Source of the DNA: Burkholderiales bacterium
GTDB lineage: Bacteria > Pseudomonadota > Gammaproteobacteria > Burkholderiales > SG8-41
Direction: 5' to 3'
Assembly: GCA_005800795.1 (NCBI GenBank)
Contig: SYEN01000473.1
Location: forward strand, 1-10,029
Length of the DNA: 10,029 nt
Both the position numbers and the translations under genes were made by a program. Under the pieces are notes generated by a model that saw only the letters and a list, made by a program, of their open reading frames with translations, searched no databases and had not been told where the DNA came from. Of this stretch, positions 1 through 6,022 are shown one piece after another (the first letter of the stretch is position 1; each line of letters begins with the position of its first letter).

Positions 1-137
1 AACATCGGCCCCTTCACGTTCCAATGGAAATTGTGCGTTTGCAAATAAAGCGTGTAGGTGTCCGCGAGCAGGCGCGAAAGTCCCTGCGCGATGGCCTTGC
101 GATTCTTGTCCTTGATGCCGATGTCCATGCTTTTCAT
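1..137 (-). CDS. dps: Dps family ferritin-like DNA protection protein (partial, N-terminal 45 residues)
   Basis: Dps proteins form dodecameric shells that oxidise and store Fe(II) with H2O2 and bind DNA under oxidative or starvation stress in the cytoplasm. Only the N-terminus is present; the rest lies beyond the left edge. Translating the minus strand from the ATG at 137 gives 45 codons ending in TYTLYLQTHNFHWNVKGPM (residues 27-45), the Dps helix-A signature. By family knowledge, the His of the HW pair (residue 38) supplies a ferroxidase ligand at the subunit interface. A second in-frame ATG at codon 4 is an alternative start. The ribosome site is weak (GGGA about 8 nt upstream). It lies 35 bp downstream of the rubredoxin stop on the same strand, so it is probably the third gene of a peroxide-defence operon. 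The family call is firm from motif alone; the C-terminus cannot be judged. Confidence 0.88.
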   Translation of the reverse strand, partial: MKSMDIGIKDKNRKAIAQGLSRLLADTYTLYLQTHNFHWNVKGPM

Positions 138-172
138 GATGTTGTCCCGTGGGTGTTGTGGTGTGAGACTAA

Positions 173-343
173 TTATGCGGCTAGCAACACCATCTCGAAG
201 TCTTCCTTCGCGATGCCGCATTCCGGGCAGGCCCAGTCTGCGGGGATCTCCTCCCAGCGTGTGCCCGCCGCGATACCGTGTTCCGGATCGCCTTGCGTTT
301 CGTCATATGTATAACCGCATACGATGCATTGCCATTTGTTCAT
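173..343 (-). CDS. Rubredoxin, 56 aa
   Basis: A small iron-sulfur electron carrier with one Fe bound by four cysteines, acting in the cytoplasm. The minus strand from the ATG at 343 encodes 56 residues with the two rubredoxin knuckles: C6-I-V-C9-G-Y near the N-terminus and C39-P-E-C42-G near the C-terminus. The usual surrounding residues Y11, Y13, D14, G18-D-P, W37 and F49 are present, and the length is typical. A good ribosome site (GGAG, 7 nt before the ATG) supports the start. It begins 30 bp after the rubrerythrin stop and ends 35 bp before dps. This context suggests it is the electron donor to the neighbouring rubrerythrin, which lacks its own rubredoxin module; that is inference. In other bacteria rubredoxins also serve alkane hydroxylases, but none is visible here. 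Confidence 0.95.
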   Translation of the reverse strand: MNKWQCIVCGYTYDETQGDPEHGIAAGTRWEEIPADWACPECGIAKEDFEMVLLAA

Positions 344-373
344 AATGATCTCCAGTGTCAGGTGTGTGTGAGG

Positions 374-844
374 TCAGGCCGCGATCTTCGCGAGCGTAGC
401 CTTGTAGTGGTTGGCGTGGCGTTCTTCGACTTTGGCCAGCGCGGCGAAGCGCTTGGCGGCTTTGGCGAGCGTTTGCTGGAAGCGCGCGGCGTGCTCCTTG
501 GATTCGGCGATTTGTTCGTCCATTTCCTTCACCGCTGCTGCGTTACCCTCCTGCTCGGCTAAATGACGAAAGTTGGGATACATCTCGGTGTATTCGTAGG
601 TCTCGCCGTCGATGGCCAACCGGAGCGCCTTGGCGGGCGTCAACTGGCTCGGCGGGTAGAGCAGGTCAAGGTGACCGAAGGCGTGTTGGACTTCCTGATC
701 AGCGGTTTCTTCAAAGACCCTGGCAGTCGCTTCTTCGCCCTGCGCGCGGGCGATCTTGGCAAAGTAGCGATACTTGATATGCGCCATTGATTCCCCGGCG
801 AAGGCGGATTCAATGTTCTTGATGGTGATTGATTCGGGTTTCAT
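374..844 (-). CDS. rbr: Rubrerythrin (ferritin-like diiron domain only)
   Basis: Rubrerythrins are non-haem diiron peroxidases that reduce H2O2 to water with electrons from rubredoxin, in the cytoplasm. The 156-residue product shows the diiron helices: AFAGES-x-A (14-21, ligand candidate E18), FEETADQEVQHA (44-55, E51-x2-H54), EYTEMYPNF (84-92) and AESKEHAARF (113-122), closing with VEERHANHYKATL (139-151). Classical rubrerythrins are about 190 aa with a C-terminal rubredoxin domain. Here there is no CxxC and the protein stops after the diiron domain, while a free-standing rubredoxin follows 30 bp downstream. The ATG at 844 is preceded by AGGAG about 7 nt away. A sigma70-like promoter and a tetrameric OxyR site lie upstream, so it is probably the first gene of an OxyR-induced operon. 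It could be named ferritin-like or sulerythrin-type; the fold call is firm. Confidence 0.93.
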   Translation of the reverse strand: MKPESITIKNIESAFAGESMAHIKYRYFAKIARAQGEEATARVFEETADQEVQHAFGHLDLLYPPSQLTPAKALRLAIDGETYEYTEMYPNFRHLAEQEGNAAAVKEMDEQIAESKEHAARFQQTLAKAAKRFAALAKVEERHANHYKATLAKIAA

Positions 845-896
845 CTGCGTCTCCTGAGTGGGTTAAGGATCGCGTGTTCGTTCACGCTTGGGACGC

Positions 897-925
897 ATTT
901 TGATGACTGGACCTCGATCAATCAA
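897..925 (-). promoter_or_regulatory. Predicted sigma70 promoter of the rubrerythrin operon
   Basis: Read on the minus strand, TTGATT (complement of 920-925) and CAAAAT (complement of 897-902) are separated by exactly 17 nt (903-919). The -35 matches the consensus well and the -10 moderately. The -35 hexamer directly abuts the OxyR operator at 926, the usual geometry of OxyR-activated promoters. Transcription would start near 890, giving a leader of about 45 nt before the rubrerythrin ATG at 844. Confidence 0.55.
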
Positions 926-962
926 ATTGATTGTAACAATATCAATAATAGAAATTGACTAT
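926..962. promoter_or_regulatory. Predicted tetrameric OxyR binding site
   Basis: The sequence reads ATTG-N7-CAAT-N7-ATAG-N7-CTAT across 37 bp, with all three spacers exactly 7 nt. The described OxyR recognition pattern is four ATAG/CTAT-type elements in adjacent major grooves with the same 7-nt spacing. Fourteen of the sixteen core bases match; the right half is a perfect ATAG-N7-CTAT and the left half also has the preferred inner T and A. It lies between oxyR and rubrerythrin, ends one base upstream of the predicted -35 box, and would occupy about -36 to -72. Confidence 0.72.
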
Positions 963-1013
963 TACTTGTCGCGCAGCGGATCGCCTGACGCAACTCATTG
1001 TTTTTAATAGGTT

Positions 1014-1955
1014 TTAGTGTTCTATGGGCTTTGCGGCAAGCAGCGTGGCCACACCCGGCAGCTTGCACGCCAGCAATGCATCGCGCACGGCCTGCACGGC
1101 TTTCACACGCGGAAAACTCTTGCGCCACGCGAGCACAATACGGCGCGAGGGTTCCGGCTGCGTGAAGTTTTTCATCGCCGTGAGTTTGGTGTCGGCGGTG
1201 CGCGACTCTGCGGCGGTCGAAGGCAGCACGGTGATGCCCACGCCGGAGGCGACCATCTGACGTATGGTTTCCAGCGAGCTGCCTTCAAGGCTTTGCTGCA
1301 GCCCGGCGTTCACTACGCGCTTGGCGCCGGCACAGGTTTGCAGCACCTGATCGCGAAAGCAATTGCCGCTGGAGAGCAGCAGCAGTGTTTCTCCGCACAA
1401 ATCGGCGGCGGCGATACGCGCTTTTTTCGCCCAGTCGTGCCTCGCGGGCATGACCACGCGAAACGGTTCGTCATAGACTGCTTGTGTGACGATGCCCGGC
1501 TCGCTGAACGGCTCCGACAACAGAATCAGGTCGATGTCGCCGTTTTTCAGTATTTCGCCCAGGCGTGCGGTGTAGTTCTCCTGGATCAACAGCGGCATTT
1601 TCGGCGCACGTTTCATGAGCAGGGGAATCAGTTGCGGCGTGACGTACGGCCCTATGGTATAGATTGCGCCAAAGCGCAGCGGCCCGGCCAGATCGTCTTT
1701 GCCCGCCGAGGCGATGTGTTTGATGGCGGAGGCTTCCTCCAGTACGCGCTGCGCTTGCTCAATCACACGGCTGCCCACATCAGTGACACGAATTTCATTG
1801 ACACCGCGCTCAAACAACGCGACGCCGAGTTCTTCCTCTAGCTTTTTGATGGCGACGGATAGCGTGGGTTGGCTGACAAAGCATTTTTCAGCCGCGCGGC
1901 CGAAGTGTTTTTCGCGGGCAACGGCAACAATGTAACGGAGTTCGGTGAGAGTCAT
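1014..1955 (-). CDS. oxyR: Hydrogen peroxide-sensing LysR-type regulator OxyR
   Basis: OxyR senses H2O2 by forming an intramolecular disulfide and then activates peroxide-defence genes. The 313-residue product has an N-terminal LysR winged helix (about 1-60, including HFGRAAEKCFVSQPTLSVAI) and a periplasmic-binding-like effector domain. The two redox cysteines fall at C199 and C208 in GNCFRDQVLQTC, the same spacing and numbering as E. coli OxyR, followed by EGSSLETIRQMVASGVGIT (224-242), another OxyR-typical block. The ATG at 1955 has no clear Shine-Dalgarno sequence and lies 6 bp after the sulfatase stop, so translation may depend on upstream ribosomes. It lies upstream of the rubrerythrin-rubredoxin-Dps genes in the same direction, with a predicted OxyR site in between. 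A general LysR regulator is unlikely given the cysteine pair. Confidence 0.94.
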   Translation of the reverse strand: MTLTELRYIVAVAREKHFGRAAEKCFVSQPTLSVAIKKLEEELGVALFERGVNEIRVTDVGSRVIEQAQRVLEEASAIKHIASAGKDDLAGPLRFGAIYTIGPYVTPQLIPLLMKRAPKMPLLIQENYTARLGEILKNGDIDLILLSEPFSEPGIVTQAVYDEPFRVVMPARHDWAKKARIAAADLCGETLLLLSSGNCFRDQVLQTCAGAKRVVNAGLQQSLEGSSLETIRQMVASGVGITVLPSTAAESRTADTKLTAMKNFTQPEPSRRIVLAWRKSFPRVKAVQAVRDALLACKLPGVATLLAAKPIEH

Positions 1956-1961
1956 TTTGCG

Positions 1962-3443
1962 TCAATGCACTTGCGGTATTGCCCAGGCCTCTTCCTTGCT
2001 GACGCCAGGTGGAGGGGTAAACAGGATTTGCGAGCTGCCCGTTACTGCGTCGCGTCCACCCCAATGTTCCACCCAGCGCCGCTGGTCGGCCTTGGCGCGT
2101 GCGTCGGTGGATTCGGGGTCGCAAATTGTGCGTAGCTGGTGCTCCAATGCTTTCACGGTATCGGGCTGCGCGGCAGCTATGTCGTGAAGTTCATCAGGGT
2201 CGCACGCAAGATCAAACAATTGTGGTGGCATGCCCACGTGGTAAATCAGCTTCTTGTCGTCATCGCGCAGCGCATAGGCGGCGGCGCGGGAGGCCTGCGC
2301 GTGATACTCGGCAAACCCGACGCGGGATTGATCCGTTCCCGATACCGCAGGCCATAGCGAGACGCCTTTGAGCGCGGCATCTTCCGGCGCGAGTGCAGCA
2401 CCCGCACCTTCGATCAGCGTTGGAAACAGATCCACATGTGACACGATTTGCCTTGAAACCTTGCCCTGCGGCACGCCAGGGCCTGAGATCAGCAACGGCA
2501 CGCCCACACCGCCTTCATAAAGATTCTTCTTGCCGAACAGGCCTTGCGAGCCAAACAATTCGCCGTGATCACTGGTGTAAGCGATGCGCGTGTTGCCAAG
2601 CAGGCCCATGTCCTCTGCGGCTTTGAGCACCACGCCGATTTGCTCGTCCATGTGCGTGATCAGACCGAAGTAACCGGCGGCGATGCGGCGTAAAGCGGCT
2701 TCGTCGGTCATGTCGAGCATGCCATCCATGCGCCGCAGGTATTGCATGGCGGGGTGCTCAGTGCGCGCGCCGGGCTTGTAACCTTTGGGCAGCGGCATGT
2801 CTTTTTCGGGGTATAGATCGTACAGCCGCCGGGGCACGGTGAACGGCGGATGCGGGCTGATGTAGGACACGTACAGTACCCACGGCTTACCGTCGCTCCT
2901 GCCGTGGCGCTTTAACCACTCAATGGATTTCGCCGTAATGCGCCGGTCGTATTCCTGGTAATGTGTTTCGCCCGCGCCGGAGCGCGTCATGTAGAGTTTC
3001 CAGAAGCTGCCATCATCCTTGGCGGGCTCCGCGTCGTAGCCTCGCAGCAGATTCTTGATCGCGCCCTTGCCTTCATGCAGATGCATGGGCTCGATTTCCT
3101 CGCTGAAACCGTTGTCGTCTTCCTCCGACCGATAGTGCAGTTTGCCCACCGCCACCACCGTGTGCCCCTGTTCGTGTAGCCGGTGATGCCACGTTGGCAC
3201 GCTGCCATCGTAGGCAATGGCGTTGTCCCAGAAGCCCGTTTGATGGGGGTAACGTCCGGTGGCAATGGCCGCACGCGCGGGGCAACACAAGGCGCTGGTG
3301 CTGTAGGCGTTTGCAAAGCGCACGCCGTCGCCGGCTATACGGTCGATGTTCGGCGTTTTGACGTGAGCATGGCCGTAACAGCCCGCTACCGCGCGGTTAT
3401 GGTTGTCGCTCTGGAAGAAAATCAGGTTGGAGGGCTGGGTCAT
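1962..3443 (-). CDS. Sulfatase, formylglycine-dependent (alkaline phosphatase superfamily)
   Basis: This enzyme should hydrolyse a sulfate ester, or possibly a phosphonate or phosphate ester, after conversion of an active-site cysteine to formylglycine by a separate maturation enzyme not seen here. The 493-residue product carries sulfatase signature 1, C53-C-P-A-R then x4 and T-G; signature 2, GHTVVAVGKLHY (93-104, K101 and H103); SPHPPF (H198); and the metal motif SDHGE (D292, H293), followed by KK at 305-306. The first metal Asp is followed by Asn (SDNH, D13-N14) rather than a second Asp, as in choline-sulfatase and phosphonate monoester hydrolase relatives. I chose the ATG at 3443 because TTGAGG sits 6 nt upstream; the frame is open to a TTG at 3455. 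No signal peptide is visible, so it is probably cytoplasmic. Its stop is 6 bp before oxyR. The substrate is not identifiable. Confidence 0.9.
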   Translation of the reverse strand: MTQPSNLIFFQSDNHNRAVAGCYGHAHVKTPNIDRIAGDGVRFANAYSTSALCCPARAAIATGRYPHQTGFWDNAIAYDGSVPTWHHRLHEQGHTVVAVGKLHYRSEEDDNGFSEEIEPMHLHEGKGAIKNLLRGYDAEPAKDDGSFWKLYMTRSGAGETHYQEYDRRITAKSIEWLKRHGRSDGKPWVLYVSYISPHPPFTVPRRLYDLYPEKDMPLPKGYKPGARTEHPAMQYLRRMDGMLDMTDEAALRRIAAGYFGLITHMDEQIGVVLKAAEDMGLLGNTRIAYTSDHGELFGSQGLFGKKNLYEGGVGVPLLISGPGVPQGKVSRQIVSHVDLFPTLIEGAGAALAPEDAALKGVSLWPAVSGTDQSRVGFAEYHAQASRAAAYALRDDDKKLIYHVGMPPQLFDLACDPDELHDIAAAQPDTVKALEHQLRTICDPESTDARAKADQRRWVEHWGGRDAVTGSSQILFTPPPGVSKEEAWAIPQVH

Positions 3444-3751
3444 TGAGTGCCTCAATCAAACAGGAAGATGACGCGCTTGCGGATCGCGGCGTCTCGCTGC
3501 CTTTGCCCGTAGTCAACGGCGGCGCATACAGCAGGTGTTTCGGGCGACGCGACCATGCCTTGTCTGGACAAAGTCCCGATCCCCTGTCATCAAAGGGCCA
3601 AGGTTTGCAACGATTGCACGGCATTCTACGACGCCTGAGCTTGCTGATGTAAGTGTGGTTTTAAAAATATCAATTAAATCAATTAGTTACAATATCATCG
3701 CTTTGATGCTTCCTGACCGCTTTTGACGTGCACCCCAACTCCGCACGCTTC
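3444..3751. other. Gene-poor stretch upstream of the sulfatase
   Basis: No convincing coding sequence was found in these 308 bp on either strand; the short open frames show no recognisable family motif or ribosome site. The part near 3661-3700 is strikingly AT-rich with a TATCAAT core resembling the other AT-rich intergenic islands in the window, and holds a possible minus-strand promoter. The rest may be a long sulfatase leader or decayed coding DNA. Confidence 0.6.
3664..3692 (-). promoter_or_regulatory. Possible promoter for sulfatase-oxyR
   Basis: On the minus strand, TTGTAA (complement of 3687-3692) and TATTTT (complement of 3664-3669) are separated by 17 nt. It would start transcription near 3657 and leave an untranslated leader of about 210 nt before the sulfatase ATG. 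The AT-rich context makes chance matches likely, so this is only a candidate. Confidence 0.3.
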
Positions 3752-3973
3752 TCAGCGCCGCGGGCTCAAGTGCGCGTTCGTGCCACTGATATGGGCCATT
3801 CCCCACGCCGCCATCTGCTGGAGTAGGGGCTTTAGCGATGCGCCTTTAGGGGGCAGCCGGTAAGCATCGCGGCCCAGGTACACCGTTGACGGATAACGTT
3901 CGATAAGGCCGCTGGCGTTTAGACGGGCAAGCCTTTTAGAAACATCATCGCAGTCCGCCAAGGCTGTGGACAA
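3752..3973 (-). pseudogene. HxlR-type winged-helix regulator remnant
   Basis: The minus strand encodes about 73 residues that resemble the C-terminal half of an HxlR-family repressor: VSKRLARLNASGLIERYPS (recognition helix and wing start, about 11-29), then YRLPPKGASLKPLL (38-51) and WGMAH (57-61), matching the family pattern of RL-x-L-x2-xGL-x-R, Y-x-LTPKG-x-L and the following WG. HxlR proteins are usually 100-150 aa and begin with a CPV/CSV-type segment and helices that are missing here. A TAG stop sits immediately upstream in frame at 3974-3976, and no matching N-terminus was found in the other frames before the Bug gene stop at 4034. The only start in frame is a TTG without a ribosome site. 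It is probably a 5'-deleted fossil; a functional mini-regulator is less likely. Family assignment rests on a short match. Confidence 0.5.
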
Positions 3974-4033
3974 CTAGAGTCGGCTCCATACGTGATGTCA
4001 GCCGCTTGGCCAGAACCCTGGCGTTGCCTCGCC

Positions 4034-5017
4034 TTAATGGGTCGCAACTCCCGCAACCTGCACCACACCACCCCACTTGGCGACTTCGGCTTTGAGATAG
4101 CCCGCGAACTCATTGATGCCCGAACCGATCACATCCAGACCCTGCCCGGCGAAACGCTCGCGCACCTCGCGCTGGCGCAGCACGCCGGTGGTGTCGGCAT
4201 GGATGCCGGATACCCGCGCCTGCGGCGTGCGCGCTGGCAACAACATTGCATACCATGTTGTGTAATCATAGTCCGCCAGCCCGGCCTCGCGCGCGGTTGG
4301 CAGTTCGGGCGCCGTGGCGACGCGCTGCGTGCTGGTAACTGCAAGACCCCTTAACCGCGCTGCTCTGACCTGCGGCAACGCCGTCGCCATGTTGGTCACC
4401 ATGAACTGGATTTCTCCGCCGAGCAGCGCGGTGGTGGCAAGGCCTGCACTTTTGTAAGGGATGTGCAGCGTCTTGACGCCCGCCGCCAGCGCGAACTGTT
4501 CGTTTGCGAGATGGCTGGCGGTGCCTGTACCCGCCGAACCGAACGAATACTTTCCGGGCTGTGTTTTCATCAGCGCAATGAGTTCTTTCAGCGATTTCGC
4601 CGGCACGGCGGGATGAATGGCGATGATGCTGGGCTGGCTGGCCAGCAGCGTGACGGGCTGAAAGTCGCGAACGATATCGGCACCGGCATTGCGATACAGC
4701 GCCGGACTGATCGCCATGGTTGAGCTCGACACCAGCAGGGTGTAGCCGTCCGCCGCGGATTTGGCGACGATGCTATTGCCGATGTTTCCGCCTGCGCCAG
4801 GGCGGTTATCGACGACCACTGCTTGCCCCCATTTGTCGGTCAGCGCAAGCGCCACGATGCGCCCGACGATATCGCTGCCGCCGCCGGGCGCTAGCGGCAC
4901 CACCATGCGTACTGGTTTGATTGGAAATGCCGCGCTATCCGCTGCGTGCGTATGGGCGGTCTGAAAGGAAATCGCAATCAGTGCGGACAAGTACGAGTTT
5001 ACGAGACGGGCGGACAA
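4034..5017 (-). CDS. Bug/TctC-family tripartite tricarboxylate transporter receptor
   Basis: Bug proteins are periplasmic solute receptors, typically binding carboxylates, that may serve a TctAB-type permease; no membrane subunits are in the window. The 327-residue product has a hydrophobic leader with a likely cleavage after THAA (about 24-26), then FPIKPVRMVVPLAPGGGSD (31-49), VVVDNRPGAGGNIG (67-80), AKSAADGYTLL (85-95), the GSAGTGTASHLANEQF region (160-175), HIPYKSAG (185-192) and a C-terminal KWGGVV. Length and motif order are those of an intact family member. The frame has no ATG near its beginning; TTG at 5017 is the likely start because GAAGG lies about 7 nt upstream and an in-frame stop occurs at 5033-5035. 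It runs divergently from the HupE-like gene. The ligand cannot be predicted. Confidence 0.9.
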   Translation of the reverse strand: MSARLVNSYLSALIAISFQTAHTHAADSAAFPIKPVRMVVPLAPGGGSDIVGRIVALALTDKWGQAVVVDNRPGAGGNIGNSIVAKSAADGYTLLVSSSTMAISPALYRNAGADIVRDFQPVTLLASQPSIIAIHPAVPAKSLKELIALMKTQPGKYSFGSAGTGTASHLANEQFALAAGVKTLHIPYKSAGLATTALLGGEIQFMVTNMATALPQVRAARLRGLAVTSTQRVATAPELPTAREAGLADYDYTTWYAMLLPARTPQARVSGIHADTTGVLRQREVRERFAGQGLDVIGSGINEFAGYLKAEVAKWGGVVQVAGVATH

Positions 5018-5085
5018 ACGATGTGCCTTCGGTTACGCGGCGGCGATGCCAACTAGAGATACCAGCGAAAATGTGACAGAAAGAC

Positions 5086-5118
5086 TACAGTCATTTAATT
5101 GCAGAATTATTACAGTCA
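5086..5118. repeat. Direct repeat TACAGTCA x2 upstream of Bug
   Basis: TACAGTCA occurs at 5086-5093 and again at 5111-5118, 25 nt start to start, roughly 70-100 bp upstream of the Bug start. The arrangement could be a pair of operator half-sites, but an 8-mer pair in AT-rich DNA can arise by chance. Confidence 0.4.
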
Positions 5119-5208
5119 CCACAAGCCGCCAGTTGGGTGCCGCGCGCCTTACGTTTATGGATACCTTTTCGGATGGCACAGCAGCATGCCAGGGACGATT
5201 AAAAAAAT

Positions 5209-5229
5209 ATCAATAAAAACAAATACTTA
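5209..5229 (+). repeat. 21-bp direct repeat, left copy
   Basis: These 21 bases are identical, in the same orientation, to 8544-8564. The sequence begins ATCAATAAAAAC and ends AAATACTTA. It sits about 90 bp upstream of the HupE-like start; the other copy lies just after the AcnX small-subunit stop, so the pair brackets the whole plus-strand gene block. Confidence 0.9.
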
Positions 5230-5320
5230 TAAAATGGCCGATTTCGAAATCCCTGAATGCCATAGGGAATCTTGCAGAGTAAAATGGGTTTTTTTAAACA
5301 GCCTTTGAGGAACCACCAGT

Positions 5321-5947
5321 ATGAAACTCGTCCGCTACCTGCTTGCCTGCGCCGCTTGTGTGTTTGCATCGCCCGCCGTCGCGCATCATCCGATTGGCAG
5401 CGTTACGCCAAGCAGTCTGACGGAAGGCCTGTTGTCGGGCTTGGGTCACCCCATCATCGGCATTGATCACTTACTGTTTATTCTGGCTTCAGGCGTCGTA
5501 GTGTTTTATTTTGGCCAGCGCGCGAGAATGCTCGTGGCGCTGTCGGTGGGCGCGATGGCGGGTACGCTTGCTCATGTTCAGTGGCCGGGACTGCCGTATC
5601 ACGATGGGCTGGTGGCGTTGAGCCTGGTGCTGCTGGGTGTGCTGATGGTTCGCCGCGACACCCTATTGAGTCATGCGGGTGCGGCCGGGGTGTTCGCAGT
5701 CAGCGGGATCGCGCACGGATACGCTTATGGTGAAGCCATCGTTGGCGCTGAAGCCACACCGCTACTGGCCTATCTGGCGGGCTTCACATTGATTCAGTTG
5801 GCGCTGGCTTTGAGCGCGTTTGCCGCAGTGGGTTATCTGTCTGTCAGAGCACCGCGCCTCGACGTTTTGAAGGTGACGGGAACGGCGCTTTCCATAGCTG
5901 GGGCGGCCATTCTGTGTTTTGCCCTGCTACCGCAAATCATTGCGTAA
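5321..5947 (+). CDS. HupE/UreJ-family membrane permease
   Basis: HupE/UreJ proteins are small polytopic inner-membrane proteins linked to nickel or cobalt uptake, often near hydrogenase or urease genes. The 208-residue product opens with a signal peptide (cleavage likely after SPAVA, residue 21), exposing the family's N-terminal HHPIGS (22-27). The hallmark GHPIIGIDHLLF (42-53, with H43 and D49-H50 as likely metal ligands) is followed by about six hydrophobic segments, with a second His-containing stretch at GIAHGYAYGEA. The ATG at 5321 has GAGG roughly 10 nt upstream. No urease, hydrogenase, nickel or cobalamin genes are in the window, so the metal is unknown. It is the first plus-strand gene after a divergent promoter region; the next gene starts 75 bp later and no terminator was recognised between them, so co-transcription is possible. 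Confidence 0.88.
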   Translation: MKLVRYLLACAACVFASPAVAHHPIGSVTPSSLTEGLLSGLGHPIIGIDHLLFILASGVVVFYFGQRARMLVALSVGAMAGTLAHVQWPGLPYHDGLVALSLVLLGVLMVRRDTLLSHAGAAGVFAVSGIAHGYAYGEAIVGAEATPLLAYLAGFTLIQLALALSAFAAVGYLSVRAPRLDVLKVTGTALSIAGAAILCFALLPQIIA

Positions 5948-6022
5948 GGCCGGGCCGTTTGCTGGCGCCGAAATGTTGTTGCCGGCCTGCCGCGCATTTA
6001 TGCCAGTGAGGAGTCGCTTGCA

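Larger units (their letters stand above)
5018..5320. other. Divergent intergenic region between Bug and HupE-like genes
   Basis: This 303-bp stretch holds no credible gene. It contains two copies of TACAGTCA (5086-5093 and 5111-5118) on the Bug side and, near the HupE side, an AT-rich island including the first copy of a 21-bp repeat that recurs at 8544. A TATAAAAT-like -10 candidate (5228-5235) could serve the HupE-like gene, though no good -35 is seen. I looked for a cobalamin riboswitch because some HupE/UreJ proteins are cobalt transporters, and saw no convincing B12 box. Confidence 0.6.

Noticed and set aside
1007..1025. ATAG...CTAT pair at the end of oxyR as a second OxyR site
   Set aside because: The spacing is 11 nt rather than 7 and no flanking elements fit the tetrameric pattern.
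1017..1841. 274-aa plus-strand open frame
   Set aside because: Lies entirely antisense to oxyR, whose protein is clearly conserved; the frame shows no family motif and is a GC-driven shadow.
3397..3726. Small open frames on both strands upstream of the sulfatase
   Set aside because: No conserved motifs, no good start signals, and they overlap the sulfatase start or the AT-rich island.
5249..5270. Hairpin TCCCT/AGGGA as a riboswitch or attenuator
   Set aside because: Only a 5-bp stem with a 9-nt loop, no B12 box or U-tract; too weak to call.
5099..5308. Small plus-strand open frame upstream of the HupE-like gene
   Set aside because: Spans the AT-rich repeat island, lacks a ribosome site and resembles no family.
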